Assembly: GCA_937910385.1 (NCBI GenBank)
Contig: CALEPT010000188.1
Location: 1-64,000, forward strand
Origin: an uncultured Ruminococcus sp.
GTDB taxonomy: Bacteria; Bacillota; Clostridia; Oscillospirales; Ruminococcaceae
Direction of reading: 5' to 3'
Length of the DNA stretch: 64,000 nt
This document shows, piece after piece, positions 40,539 to 49,303 of this stretch. Under the pieces are notes generated by a model. That model made no database searches, was not told the origin of the DNA, and saw only the letters and a list, made by a program, of their open reading frames with translations. The translations under genes were made by a program, and so were the position numbers. Within the stretch, counting starts at the first letter, position 1. Every line of letters starts with the position of its first letter.

Positions 40539-41324
40539 ATGGGACAGAAAGTTAATCCGCACGGTCTTCGTGTTGGTGTAATCAAAGATTGGGATTCACG
40601 CTGGTATGCCAATAAGGCTGATTTCGGCGACACTCTCGTTGAGGACTACAACGTTCGTAATTTCATTAAGAAGAGCTTGTATGCAGCAGGTGTTCCGAGA
40701 ATTGAGATCGAGCGTTTTGCCGACAAGGTAAGAATCCACATCCACTGCGCTAAGCCCGGTATCGTTATCGGCAGAGGCGGCGCAGAGATCGAAAAGCTGA
40801 GAGCTCAGCTTGAAAAGATGATGAAGAAGCAGGTCTTCATCAACATCATTGAGGTAAAGCAGCCCGATATGGATGCTCAGCTCGTTGCAGAGAAGATCGC
40901 TCTTGACCTTGAGAACAGAGTATCCTTCAGACGTGCAATGAAGCAGTCTATCGGAAGAACAATGCGTCTCGGTGCAAAGGGTATAAAGGTAAAGGTTTCC
41001 GGACGTCTTGCCGGTGCCGAGATCGCAAGAAGCGAGAGCTACCACGAGGGTACTATCCCGCTTCAGACTATCCGTGCTGATATCGACTACGGCTTCGCAG
41101 AGGCTGATACAACATACGGAAAGCTCGGCGTGAAGGTTTGGATCTATAAGGGCGAAGTCCTCAAGGGTGATGCTGCTAAGGCTGCCGCTCAGAGAGAAAA
41201 GCTCGAGAGAAAGAACGACAGAGGCAATGACCGCCGCCGCCGCGACGACAGACGCGACGGTAACAGAAGAGGCGGAAACAGAAACTTCAATCGTGACGCT
41301 AAAAGAGAAGGAGGTAACCAGTAA
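40539..41324 (+). CDS. rpsC: 30S ribosomal protein S3 with charged C-terminal extension
   Basis: 261 residues. The N-terminal GQKVNPHGLRVG, KH domain with the IVIGRGGAEIEKLR loop, and C domain VSGRLAGAEIARSE are standard. S3 forms the mRNA entry site with S4 and S5. After ~residue 215 comes an extra ~45-residue tail dominated by R, D, N and G (KNDRGNDRRRRDDRRDG, RRGGNRNF), longer than the usual short tail. It is probably disordered and RNA-binding (inference). The stop overlaps the rplP ATG by one base. Confidence 0.97.
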   Translation: MGQKVNPHGLRVGVIKDWDSRWYANKADFGDTLVEDYNVRNFIKKSLYAAGVPRIEIERFADKVRIHIHCAKPGIVIGRGGAEIEKLRAQLEKMMKKQVFINIIEVKQPDMDAQLVAEKIALDLENRVSFRRAMKQSIGRTMRLGAKGIKVKVSGRLAGAEIARSESYHEGTIPLQTIRADIDYGFAEADTTYGKLGVKVWIYKGEVLKGDAAKAAAQREKLERKNDRGNDRRRRDDRRDGNRRGGNRNFNRDAKREGGNQ

Positions 41325-41749
41325 TGCTGCTTCCAAAGAGAGTAAAATACCGCAGAGTCCACAGAGGACGTCTGAAGGGTAAGGCATACAGAGGCAATAA
41401 GGTAACTTACGGAGATTACGGTCTTCAGGCACTTGAGCCGGCTTGGATCACCTCCAACCAGATCGAGTCTGCCCGTATCGCTATGACACGTTATATCAAG
41501 AGAGGCGGTCAGGTTTGGATCAAGATATTCCCTGACAAGCCCATCACAGAAAAGCCCGCTGAAACACGAATGGGTTCAGGTAAGGGTTCACCCGAATACT
41601 GGGTAGCAGTAGTTAAGCCCGGCAGAGTGCTCTTTGAGATCAAGGGCGTTGCTGAGGAGACTGCAAGAGAAGCTATGCGTCTTGCAATGCACAAGCTTCC
41701 TATCAAGTGTAAATTCGTAACTAAGGCAGAGCAGGAGGTTGAGCAGTAA
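41324..41749 (+). CDS. rplP: 50S ribosomal protein L16
   Basis: 141 residues. MLLPKRVKYRRVHRGRLKG at the start, then YGLQALEPAWITSNQIESAR and KPAETRMGSGKGSPEYWVAV. L16 positions A-site tRNA at the central protuberance. One-base overlaps at both ends with rpsC and rpmC indicate translational coupling. Confidence 0.98.
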   Translation: MLLPKRVKYRRVHRGRLKGKAYRGNKVTYGDYGLQALEPAWITSNQIESARIAMTRYIKRGGQVWIKIFPDKPITEKPAETRMGSGKGSPEYWVAVVKPGRVLFEIKGVAEETAREAMRLAMHKLPIKCKFVTKAEQEVEQ

Positions 41750-41949
41750 TGAAGGCATCGGATATCAGAGAAATGTCGGTTGATGAGCTCAACGAGACGC
41801 TCAGCAACCTTAAGGAGGAGCTTTTTAACCTCCGCTTCCAGCTGGCTATAAACCAGCTCGATAATACAGCACGTCTTAAGGCTGTAAAGAAGGATATTGC
41901 CCGCATCAAGACAACTCTGCGTGAGGCAGAGCTCAGCGCGCAGCAGTAA
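41749..41949 (+). CDS. rpmC: 50S ribosomal protein L29
   Basis: 66 residues, two-helix hairpin. MKASDIREMSVDELNETLSN and LFNLRFQLAINQLDN are characteristic. Lies near the tunnel exit next to L23. Overlaps rplP by one base. Confidence 0.97.
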   Translation: MKASDIREMSVDELNETLSNLKEELFNLRFQLAINQLDNTARLKAVKKDIARIKTTLREAELSAQQ

Positions 41950-41968
41950 GAAAGGGAGGATTTAGCTA

Positions 41969-42229
41969 ATGTCTACTGAGAGAAACCTTAGAAAAACAAG
42001 AGTAGGTAAGGTTGTAAGCGATAAGATGGATAAGACCGTCGTAGTTGCTATCGTTGATAACGTTAAACACCCGCTTTACAAGAAGATCATCAAGCGTACC
42101 GTCAAGCTCAAGGCTCACGATGAAAAGAATGAGTGCAGGATCGGCGATCGTGTTGAAGTTATGGAGACACGTCCGCTTTCCAAGGATAAGAGATGGCGCG
42201 TAACAAACATCATTGAAAAGGCTAAGTAA
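41969..42229 (+). CDS. rpsQ: 30S ribosomal protein S17
   Basis: 86 residues, OB fold. RNLRKTRVGKVVSDKMDKTVVVAI, KHPLYKKIIKRTVKLKAHDE and ETRPLSKDKRWRV identify S17, an early binder of 16S rRNA. AAAGGGAGGA site. Confidence 0.98.
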   Translation: MSTERNLRKTRVGKVVSDKMDKTVVVAIVDNVKHPLYKKIIKRTVKLKAHDEKNECRIGDRVEVMETRPLSKDKRWRVTNIIEKAK

Positions 42230-42268
42230 TTTTGATAGAAGCTTAATGCTTGAAAGGAGGAACTCGCT

Positions 42269-42637
42269 GTGATACAGATGCAGACTTATCTTAAAGTCGC
42301 TGATAACACAGGCGCTAAGGAGCTTATGTGTATCAGAGTTCTGGGAGGTACACGCAGAAGATATGCAAATATCGGCGATGTAGTAGTTGCTTCCGTTAAG
42401 AAAGCAACACCCGGAGGCGTTGTAAAGAAGGGCGACGTTGTTAAGGCAGTTATCGTTCGTTCGGCAAAGGGTCTCAGAAGAGAGGACGGAACATATATCC
42501 GCTTTGACGAGAACGCAGCCGTTATTATTAAGGAAGATAAGAACCCCAGAGGTACACGTATCTTTGGACCAGTAGCTAAGGAGCTCCGTGAAAAGGAGTA
42601 TACAAAGATCCTCAGCCTTGCTCCTGAGGTTCTTTAA
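42269..42637 (+). CDS. rplN: 50S ribosomal protein L14
   Basis: 122 residues with a GTG start, chosen because AAAGGAGG lies eight bases upstream and the family N-terminus (MIQMQTYLKVADNTGAKELM) begins there. FDENAAVIIKEDKNPRGTRIFGPVAKELR is typical. L14 contributes to intersubunit bridges. Confidence 0.98.
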   Translation: MIQMQTYLKVADNTGAKELMCIRVLGGTRRRYANIGDVVVASVKKATPGGVVKKGDVVKAVIVRSAKGLRREDGTYIRFDENAAVIIKEDKNPRGTRIFGPVAKELREKEYTKILSLAPEVL

Positions 42638-42655
42638 TGGAGGTGTCATTCGATT

Positions 42656-42997
42656 ATGAGTAAAGTACACGTAAAAACCGGTGACACTGTTATCCTTCTC
42701 ACCGGAAAGTACGAGGATAAATTCAACAGCAAGGGCGACAGAAAGACCGGTAAGGTCGTAGAGGTAAGCCCCAAAGAGGATAAGGTCATCGTTGAGGGTA
42801 TCAACATGATCACAAAGCACGTAAAGCCTACAAGAATGGGTCAGCAGGGCGGTATCGTGAGAACAGAGGCTCCCGTTTATGCCTCAAAGGTACAGCTTGT
42901 TTGCCCTAAGTGCGGCAAGCCTACAAGAGTAGGTCATGTCATCGAGGACGGCAAGAAGCTCCGCGTTTGCAAGAAATGCGGCAAGTCTTTTGAATAA
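42656..42997 (+). CDS. rplX: 50S ribosomal protein L24 with zinc-ribbon C-terminus
   Basis: 113 residues. KOW motif VHVKTGDTVILLTGKYEDK at the start and HVKPTRMGQQGGIV in the middle. The end carries two CxxC pairs (CPKCGKP, CKKCGKS) forming a probable zinc ribbon, as in many Clostridia. L24 starts 50S assembly. Confidence 0.97.
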   Translation: MSKVHVKTGDTVILLTGKYEDKFNSKGDRKTGKVVEVSPKEDKVIVEGINMITKHVKPTRMGQQGGIVRTEAPVYASKVQLVCPKCGKPTRVGHVIEDGKKLRVCKKCGKSFE

Positions 42998-43015
42998 TGT
43001 AAAGGAGAAACGACA

Positions 43016-43555
43016 ATGGCAAGATTAAAGGATTATTATGTTAGCGACGTTGCTCCCGCACTGATGAAGAAATTCGGATACAAGAGCGTTATGCAGATCC
43101 CGAAGCTCGATAAGGTCGTTATCAACGTTGGCGCAGGCGAAGCTAAGGACAATGCAAAGGTCATCGATGCGATCATGACAGATCTCGCAGCTATCACAGG
43201 TCAGAAGCCTATAGTTTGCAGAGCTAAGAAGTCAGTCGCTAACTTCAAGCTCCGTGAGGGAATGCCCATCGGCGTAAAGGTAACGCTCAGAAGCGAAAAG
43301 ATGTATGAATTCGTTGATAAGCTCTTCAATGTTGCTTTCCCCCGCGTTCGTGACTTCAGAGGAATCAGCGCAAATTCATTCGACGGTAAGGGCAACTACT
43401 CTACCGGTATCAAGGAACAGCTCATCTTCCCCGAGATCGAGTACGATAAGATCGATAAGGTAAGAGGAATGGATATCAACTTCATCACAACAGCAAACAC
43501 CGATGAAGAGGCAAAGGAGCTTCTTTCGCTCCTCGGCGCTCCGTTCATCAAGTAA
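43016..43555 (+). CDS. rplE: 50S ribosomal protein L5
   Basis: 179 residues. LMKKFGYKSVMQIPKLDKVVINVG, REGMPIGVKVTLR, and RVRDFRGISANSFDGKGNYS are diagnostic. L5 binds 5S rRNA in the central protuberance and contacts P-site tRNA. Confidence 0.98.
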   Translation: MARLKDYYVSDVAPALMKKFGYKSVMQIPKLDKVVINVGAGEAKDNAKVIDAIMTDLAAITGQKPIVCRAKKSVANFKLREGMPIGVKVTLRSEKMYEFVDKLFNVAFPRVRDFRGISANSFDGKGNYSTGIKEQLIFPEIEYDKIDKVRGMDINFITTANTDEEAKELLSLLGAPFIK

Positions 43556-43571
43556 TCAGGGAGGAAGAAAA

Positions 43572-43757
43572 ATGGCTAAGAAGGCAATGATCAACAAGCA
43601 GCAGAGAACTCCCAAGTATTCCACAAGAGCTTACAACAGATGTAAGATCTGCGGCAGACCGCACGCATATCTCAGAAAGTTCGGCATCTGCCGTATCTGC
43701 TTCAGAGAGCTTGCACATGACGGTCAGATCCCGGGCGTTAAAAAAGCAAGCTGGTAA
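43572..43757 (+). CDS. rpsN: 30S ribosomal protein S14, zinc-binding type
   Basis: 61 residues. MAKKAMINKQQRTPKYSTRA begins at an ATG preceded by GGGAGGA; a longer upstream frame overlaps rplE and is rejected. CKIC and CRIC pairs form the zinc site of the short (type Z) S14. Confidence 0.97.
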   Translation: MAKKAMINKQQRTPKYSTRAYNRCKICGRPHAYLRKFGICRICFRELAHDGQIPGVKKASW

Positions 43758-43781
43758 AATACGAAAAGGAGGTCACTCGGT

Positions 43782-44180
43782 ATGCAAATCACTGATACAA
43801 TAGCAGATCTTTTAACAAGAATTCGCAATGCGAATACTGCAAAGCACGCCACAGTTGACGTTCCCGCTTCAAACGTTAAGAAGGCTATCGCACAGATCCT
43901 CGTAGATGAGGGATATGTTAAGGACTTCAAGGTAATAGAAGACGGTAAGCAGGGTGTTATCAGGATCACGCTCAAATACGGCGATAACAAGTCGCCGGTA
44001 ATAACAGGCTTAAGAAGAGTTTCTAAGCCCGGTCTGCGTATTTATTCGAGCTGCGCAGATATGCCCAAGGTCCGTAAGGGTCTGGGAATCGCAATCGTTT
44101 CAACTTCAAAGGGAATAGTTACCGACAAGAAGGCAAGAGAGCTCAATGTCGGCGGCGAAGTTCTCGCATACGTCTGGTAA
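43782..44180 (+). CDS. rpsH: 30S ribosomal protein S8
   Basis: 132 residues. MQITDTIADLLTRIRNAN and the C-terminal GLGIAIVSTSKGIVTDK plus NVGGEVLAYVW are typical. S8 binds 16S helix 21 and is the spc operon regulator in E. coli. AAAAGGAGG site. Confidence 0.98.
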   Translation: MQITDTIADLLTRIRNANTAKHATVDVPASNVKKAIAQILVDEGYVKDFKVIEDGKQGVIRITLKYGDNKSPVITGLRRVSKPGLRIYSSCADMPKVRKGLGIAIVSTSKGIVTDKKARELNVGGEVLAYVW

Positions 44181-44193
44181 GGAGGAAGCAATT

Positions 44194-44739
44194 ATGTCAA
44201 GAATCGGCAGAATGCCCATTACTGTTCCCGCAGGCGTAGAGGTTAAGAACGAAAATAACCTTATCACCGTAAAGGGTCCTAAGGGCGAGCTTACAAAGCA
44301 GTTCAGCAACGAGCTCGGCATCGAGGTCGCTGAAGGCGTAATAAATGTTACAAGGCCCAGTGATGACAAGCGTCACCGTTCGCTTCACGGTCTTACAAGA
44401 TCCCTCATCGCAAACATGGTAGAGGGCGTAACAAACGGTTATTCAAAGACCCTCGAGATCGAGGGCGTCGGCTACCGTGCCGCTAAGAGCGGAAACAAGG
44501 TAACACTTAACCTTGGTTATTCACATCCTGTTGTTATCGAGGAAACAGATGCTATCAAGCTCGATGTTCCTCAGCCCAACAAGATCATTGTAAGCGGTAT
44601 CGACAAGCAGGCTGTAGGTCAGTTTGCAGCTGAAGTACGTGAAAAGCGTCCCCCCGAGCCGTATAAGGGCAAGGGAATCAGATACGCCGGCGAGCGCATC
44701 ATCCGCAAGGAAGGTAAGGCCGGTAAGGGCAAGAAGTAA
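44194..44739 (+). CDS. rplF: 50S ribosomal protein L6
   Basis: 181 residues. ATG at 44194, after AAGGAGGA, starts the family N-terminus SRIGRMPITVPAGVEV; the longer upstream frame overlaps rpsH. VEGVTNGYSKTLEIEGVGYRA and PEPYKGKGIRYAGERI are characteristic. L6 lies near the GTPase centre. Confidence 0.98.
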   Translation: MSRIGRMPITVPAGVEVKNENNLITVKGPKGELTKQFSNELGIEVAEGVINVTRPSDDKRHRSLHGLTRSLIANMVEGVTNGYSKTLEIEGVGYRAAKSGNKVTLNLGYSHPVVIEETDAIKLDVPQPNKIIVSGIDKQAVGQFAAEVREKRPPEPYKGKGIRYAGERIIRKEGKAGKGKK

Positions 44740-44758
44740 TTAGAAGGAGCAAATTGCT

Positions 44759-45118
44759 ATGATTAAGAAATTTGACAGCAATAAGGCAAGATTAAAGAGA
44801 CATCGCAGAGTTCGCGCAAAGATCTCAGGAACTGCCGAGCGTCCCCGTCTCAATGTGTTCCGTTCGTCAAAGCATATCTATGCACAGCTTATCGACGATG
44901 TAAACGGTGTTACTCTTGCTTCTGCATCAAGCATGGATAAGGGCTTTGAGGGCAGCGGCGGCAACGTTGAGGGTGCCCGCAAGGTCGGCGAGGCTATCGC
45001 AAAGAATGCTGCCGGCAAGGGAATCAGCGAAGTTGTTTTCGACAGAGGCGGCTACCTCTACCACGGCAGAGTTCAGGCTCTCGCCGAGGGCGCAAGAGAA
45101 AACGGATTAAAGTTCTAA
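44759..45118 (+). CDS. rplR: 50S ribosomal protein L18
   Basis: 119 residues. KARLKRHRRVRAKISGTAERP, RSSKHIYAQLIDD and FDRGGYLYHGRVQALAEGARE identify L18, a 5S rRNA-binding protein. Confidence 0.98.
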   Translation: MIKKFDSNKARLKRHRRVRAKISGTAERPRLNVFRSSKHIYAQLIDDVNGVTLASASSMDKGFEGSGGNVEGARKVGEAIAKNAAGKGISEVVFDRGGYLYHGRVQALAEGARENGLKF

Positions 45119-45133
45119 GAGGGAGGTAAAACA

Positions 45134-45634
45134 ATGGCTAATATTGAAACACAGGCTCCTGAGCTCGCTGAGAAGGTCGTTGCCATCAACCGTGTATCCA
45201 AGACCGTTAAGGGCGGACGTATCATGAAGTTCTCCGCACTCGTAGTAGTCGGCGACGGAAACGGCACTGTAGGCTTCGGTCTGGGCAAATCCGGAGAAGT
45301 TCCGGATGCTATCCGCAAGGGCATCGAGGACGCTAAGAAGAACCTTGTAAAGGTTCCCCTCAAGGGAACTACGATCCCCCACGAGATCGTTGGTAAGTTC
45401 GGCGCAGGCAGAGTTCTTATGAAGCCCGCTGCACCCGGTACCGGCGTTATCGCAGGCGGTCCTGTACGTGCAGTCATCGAGGTTGCAGGTATCAAGGATA
45501 TCAGAACAAAGTCTCTTCGCTCAAATAACCCCTGCAATGTAGTAAGGGCTACTATAAACGGTCTTACATCCTGCGTTTCCGCTAAGGAAGTCGCTGAGAA
45601 GAGAGGCAAGTCCGTTAAGGAAATCTTAGGTTAA
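45134..45634 (+). CDS. rpsE: 30S ribosomal protein S5
   Basis: 166 residues. VVAINRVSKTVKGGRIMKFSALVVVGDG and GRVLMKPAAPGTGVIAGGPVRAV are diagnostic. S5 helps decoding fidelity and mRNA entry. AAGAGGGAGG site 15 bases after rplR. Confidence 0.98.
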   Translation: MANIETQAPELAEKVVAINRVSKTVKGGRIMKFSALVVVGDGNGTVGFGLGKSGEVPDAIRKGIEDAKKNLVKVPLKGTTIPHEIVGKFGAGRVLMKPAAPGTGVIAGGPVRAVIEVAGIKDIRTKSLRSNNPCNVVRATINGLTSCVSAKEVAEKRGKSVKEILG

Positions 45635-45649
45635 GGAGGCAGTAACATT

Positions 45650-45826
45650 ATGGCAAAGAACATCAAGCTCGTAAAGAGCCTCATCGGAAGAAAGAAAGAC
45701 CAGATCGCTACTGCTCAGTCACTCGGTCTCAAGAAGATCGGCGATACAACTACCCAGCCTGACAACGCTCAGACTCAGGGAAAGATCAATAAAATTTCAC
45801 ACCTCATCGAGGTTACAGAAGCGTAA
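45650..45826 (+). CDS. rpmD: 50S ribosomal protein L30
   Basis: 58 residues. MAKNIKLVKSLIGRKKDQIA, then TAQSLGLKKIGDTTTQPD and GKINKISHLIEV match bacterial L30. Preceded by TTAAGGAGG and located in its usual place between rpsE and rplO. Confidence 0.96.
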   Translation: MAKNIKLVKSLIGRKKDQIATAQSLGLKKIGDTTTQPDNAQTQGKINKISHLIEVTEA

Positions 45827-45844
45827 GCAAGGAGGTGCACTATA

Positions 45845-46285
45845 ATGAAAATTCACGAATTAACTCCCGCACCCGATTCCAATAAGGAATCCAAGCGTAT
45901 AGGCAGAGGTCACGGTTCTGGCAACGGCAAGACCGCAGGCAAGGGCCATAAGGGTCAGAATGCAAGAAGCGGCGGCGGTGTAAGGATAGGCTTTGAGGGC
46001 GGACAGATGCCCCTCGCAAGACGTATCCCTAAAAGAGGATTCAACAATATCTTCGCAACCAAGTACGCTGTTGTAAATGTTTCCGACCTCAATAAGTTCA
46101 AGGACGGAACAGTAGTCGATACAGAGCTTCTCAAGGCTTCCGGTCTTGTTAAGAAGGAATATGACGGCATAAAGATCCTCGGCAACGGAGATCTTACATC
46201 TCAGCTTACAGTTAAGGCTGCAAAGTTCTCACAGAGTGCTGTTGAGAAAATCGAAAAGGCAGGCGGGAAGGCTGAGGTGATGTAA
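45845..46285 (+). CDS. rplO: 50S ribosomal protein L15
   Basis: 146 residues. MKIHELTPAPDSNKESKRIGRG, the Gly/Lys-rich GKTAGKGHKGQNARSGGG extension, and FEGGQMPLARRIPKRGF are typical. L15 is a late 50S assembly protein. It ends two bases before the secY GTG. Confidence 0.98.
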   Translation: MKIHELTPAPDSNKESKRIGRGHGSGNGKTAGKGHKGQNARSGGGVRIGFEGGQMPLARRIPKRGFNNIFATKYAVVNVSDLNKFKDGTVVDTELLKASGLVKKEYDGIKILGNGDLTSQLTVKAAKFSQSAVEKIEKAGGKAEVM

Positions 46286-46287
46286 TT

Positions 46288-47628
46288 GTGTTTCAGACCC
46301 TGAAAAAGGCATGGGGCGTTCCGGAAATACGGAAAAAGCTCCTCTACACATTACTCATGATAGTCATTTTCAGATTCGGAAGCGCCGTTACAGTACCATT
46401 TCTCAATCCTGAGGTCGTAAAAGAGTGGATGAGCTCTAACGCTACCGGCGGTAACTTCCTCGAATATCTGAATACCCTCACGGGTGGAGCGCTTTCACAG
46501 GCAACGGTATTCTCGCTGTCTATCACACCGTTCATCAATGCTTCGATCATAATGCAGCTTCTGACCTACGCCATTCCTGCGCTCGAACGTCTCAGAGACG
46601 AGGGCGAGGAGGGCAGAAAGAAGATCGATAAGATCACGGCTATAGTTGCAATGGTCCTCGCGGTCGTAATGGCGTATGCTTACTTCCTTACACTTAAGAA
46701 TATGTCAGATGATAACGGAAATTCTGCGCTCAAATATACAGCAGGCAAGGATATGTATTTCGCGGCTGCTGTAATAATCGCTCTTTTCGTTGCAGGTGCG
46801 CTCATCGTTGTATGGATGGGCAACCGCATAAGCGATAACGGTATCGGAAACGGTATTTCTATCATACTCTTTGCGGGTATCGCCGCAAGATTCCCCAAGG
46901 ACGCGCTTTACCTCGTAAAGCTCACCAAGGATAGTATCACAAACGATCAGAATGGTAAATATCTTTTCGTATCGCTCGCATATCTCATATTTATAATCTT
47001 CGAGATCGCCTTTATCGTCTTTATGAACGAGGCGGAAAGACGTATCCCGATCCAGTACGCTAAGCGCGTTGTCGGAAGAAAACAGTATGGCGGACAGAAG
47101 ACGCATATCCCGATAAAGGTTTGCATGAGCGGCGTTATGCCTATCATCTTCGCTATGTCATTCATGTCGCTTCCGCAGACGATACAGCTTTTCAAGCCTG
47201 TTACGGAGAATTCTTCAAAGTTCTATATAAACTTCTGCAATTTCTTCTCAACAAGAAGCTGGGGCTATGCAGCAATTTACTTCCTGCTTATCATAGCGTT
47301 CAACTATTTCTACGTATCAATTCAGTATAATCCCATAGAGATCGCCAATAACCTCAGACAGTCAAACGGTGGTATACCCGGCATCAGACCCGGTAAGCCT
47401 ACATCTGATTATATCCAGAGAGTGCTTTCAAAGATAACTCTCGTTGGTGCGTTCTTCTTAGGTATCATCGCTATAATCCCGATAATCCTCGGTAAGATCG
47501 ACCCGCAGCTTTCAACGCTTTCAATGGGCGGTACTACTATTCTCATCGCTGTAAGCGTTGCGCTTGAAACTACACGTACACTTGAATCACATCTTATGAT
47601 GCGTCATCATAAGGGCTTCTTACAGTAA
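46288..47628 (+). CDS. secY: Protein translocase subunit SecY
   Basis: 446 residues, ten membrane helices: the channel of the Sec translocon. MFQTLKKAWGVPEIRKKLLYT, the TM2 region (SITPFINASIIMQLL), YAKRVVGRKQYGGQ and IPLK-like HIPIKVCMSGVMPIIFA loops, and NPIEIANNLRQSNGGIPGIRPG are conserved. GTG start immediately after rplO; AGGTGATG within the rplO end serves as ribosome site, so it is coupled to rplO. Confidence 0.97.
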   Translation: MFQTLKKAWGVPEIRKKLLYTLLMIVIFRFGSAVTVPFLNPEVVKEWMSSNATGGNFLEYLNTLTGGALSQATVFSLSITPFINASIIMQLLTYAIPALERLRDEGEEGRKKIDKITAIVAMVLAVVMAYAYFLTLKNMSDDNGNSALKYTAGKDMYFAAAVIIALFVAGALIVVWMGNRISDNGIGNGISIILFAGIAARFPKDALYLVKLTKDSITNDQNGKYLFVSLAYLIFIIFEIAFIVFMNEAERRIPIQYAKRVVGRKQYGGQKTHIPIKVCMSGVMPIIFAMSFMSLPQTIQLFKPVTENSSKFYINFCNFFSTRSWGYAAIYFLLIIAFNYFYVSIQYNPIEIANNLRQSNGGIPGIRPGKPTSDYIQRVLSKITLVGAFFLGIIAIIPIILGKIDPQLSTLSMGGTTILIAVSVALETTRTLESHLMMRHHKGFLQ

Positions 47629-47643
47629 AGGAGGAAACGGTAT

Positions 47644-48279
47644 ATGAACCTTATCTTTTTAGGCGCTCCCGGCGCAGGAAAGGGAACTCAGGCAGAGGTC
47701 GTTTCAGAGGCTCTGAATATCCCCCAGATATCAACAGGCAATATTCTTCGCGAAGCTGCCAAGAACGGCACTGAGTACGGTCTCAAGGCAAAGGCTGCTA
47801 TGGATGCAGGCGCGCTCGTTTCCGACGATATCGTTATCGGTATCCTCAAGGAGAGGATCGCTCAGGACGACTGCCAGAATGGCTTCATTCTCGACGGTTT
47901 CCCGAGAACAGTTCCTCAGGCTGAGGCTCTTGATGCAATGAACATCAGGATCGACAAGGTGGTAGAGATAAACGTTCCCGACGAAACTATCAAGCAGAGA
48001 GTTTCAGGCAGAAGAGTCTGCCAGGGCTGCGGGGCTTCCTATCACATTCAGTATAAGCCTTCAAAGGTTGAGGGCGTTTGCGATAAGTGCGGCGATAAGA
48101 CTATCATCCGTAAGGACGATCAGCCCGAGGTAGTACTCGACAGACTCGCAACTTATCACGAAAAGACAGCTCCTCTTAAGGACTACTACGAGAAGCAGGG
48201 CAAGCTTGTTACTGTAGAGGGTCAGGAAGAGGTTGCGGATACTTCTAAGCTCACACTCGAAGCTGTAGGAGTAAAGTAA
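47644..48279 (+). CDS. adk: Adenylate kinase with zinc-binding lid
   Basis: 211 residues; interconverts ATP+AMP and 2 ADP. P-loop GAPGAGKGTQ at ~7, AMP-binding STGNILREA and DGFPRTVPQAEAL, and a LID domain with four Cys (CQGCGASYH, CDKCGDK), the zinc form of Gram-positives. Stop/start overlap with map by one base. Confidence 0.98.
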   Translation: MNLIFLGAPGAGKGTQAEVVSEALNIPQISTGNILREAAKNGTEYGLKAKAAMDAGALVSDDIVIGILKERIAQDDCQNGFILDGFPRTVPQAEALDAMNIRIDKVVEINVPDETIKQRVSGRRVCQGCGASYHIQYKPSKVEGVCDKCGDKTIIRKDDQPEVVLDRLATYHEKTAPLKDYYEKQGKLVTVEGQEEVADTSKLTLEAVGVK

Positions 48280-49031
48280 TGGGAATTACTATAAAATCAA
48301 AGTCCGAATTAGCCATAATGCGTGAAGCAGGTAGGATCACCTGCGGCGCAATATGGTATGCGGGCGAGAAGCTAAGGGCAGGTATGTCAACGCTTGATGT
48401 TGATAAGCTCGTGGGCGAATATTACGCAAAGCACGGCTGCAAGTCCTGCTTCAAGGGCCTTTATGGATTTCCGGGGAACGCTTGTATCTCGGTAAATGAG
48501 GAAGTGATCCACGGTATCCCTAAGGCAAGCCGAAGATTAAAGGAAGGCGATATAGTAAGCATTGATACCGGAGCTGCCTATAAGGGCTTCAACGGCGACA
48601 GCTGCTGGACCTTCCCTGTCGGCAAGATTTCTGATGAAGCCAAAGCATTGCTTGAGGTCACAAAGCAATCCCTTTTCGAGGGGATCGCTCAGGCTCAGGT
48701 GGGCGCAAGAGTCGGAGATATTTCACACGCTGTTGAGGAGTACTGTGCTTCACGAGGCTACGGAATCGTAAGAAATTACTGCGGCCACGGTATTGGCAGA
48801 GAGGTACACGAATCACCTGAAGTCCCGAATTGGGGGCGTGCAGGTCACGGACCGAGATTGGTCGCCGGAATGACGATATGCATCGAGCCTATGATAAACG
48901 TAAAGGGCGATGATGTTAAAACTCTCAATGACGGTTGGACCGTGGTTACAAAGAGTGGTTCTCTTTCGGCTCATTTCGAGCACGCTATCGCAATAACTCC
49001 TGACGGTCCCGTTATTCTGACAGAGCCTTGA
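48279..49031 (+). CDS. map: Methionine aminopeptidase, type I
   Basis: 250 residues; removes initiator Met co-translationally. Metal ligands are visible: DIVSIDTGAAYKGFNGDSC (two Asp), GHGIGREVHESPEV (His), CIEPMI (Glu) and HFEHAIAI (Glu). No N-terminal zinc-finger extension. Overlaps adk by one base. Confidence 0.97.
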   Translation: MGITIKSKSELAIMREAGRITCGAIWYAGEKLRAGMSTLDVDKLVGEYYAKHGCKSCFKGLYGFPGNACISVNEEVIHGIPKASRRLKEGDIVSIDTGAAYKGFNGDSCWTFPVGKISDEAKALLEVTKQSLFEGIAQAQVGARVGDISHAVEEYCASRGYGIVRNYCGHGIGREVHESPEVPNWGRAGHGPRLVAGMTICIEPMINVKGDDVKTLNDGWTVVTKSGSLSAHFEHAIAITPDGPVILTEP

Positions 49032-49046
49032 CGGAGGGACATCATT

Positions 49047-49289
49047 GTGAAGCTGAAAACAGGCTCAGTTGTTGCGGCGGAAGCAGGGCGCGACCGCGGA
49101 GGTCTCTTCGCTGTTATCGGCATAGACGGAGACCGCTGCCTCATAGCAGACGGAAAAAGCCGTAAGCTCAAAAGCCCTAAGCGTAAGAATATAAAGCATA
49201 TCCGCCTGACCAACAGTATGATCGATCTAAACGATATTACCGATAAAAGGCTCAGAAACGAACTGAGAAAGCTCAGCGGTTCTGAGTAA
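49047..49289 (+). CDS. KOW-domain RNA-binding protein (L14e/L6e/L27e-like)
   Basis: 80 residues, GTG start after GGAGGGAC. A KOW-like N-terminus (LKTGSVVAAEAGRDRGGLFAVIGI) and a basic middle (KSRKLKSPKRKNIKHIRLT). In Clostridia such a protein is regularly found between map and infA and is thought to bind the ribosome; exact role unknown. Confidence 0.85.
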   Translation: MKLKTGSVVAAEAGRDRGGLFAVIGIDGDRCLIADGKSRKLKSPKRKNIKHIRLTNSMIDLNDITDKRLRNELRKLSGSE

Positions 49290-49303
49290 AGGGAGGTTAT
49301 CTT

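Noticed and set aside
37054..45609. Long minus-strand open frames opposite ribosomal genes (for example 40596-41432, 38966-39817, 41966-42820)
   Set aside because: Antisense shadows of highly expressed genes with biased codons; no ribosome sites and no recognisable protein features.
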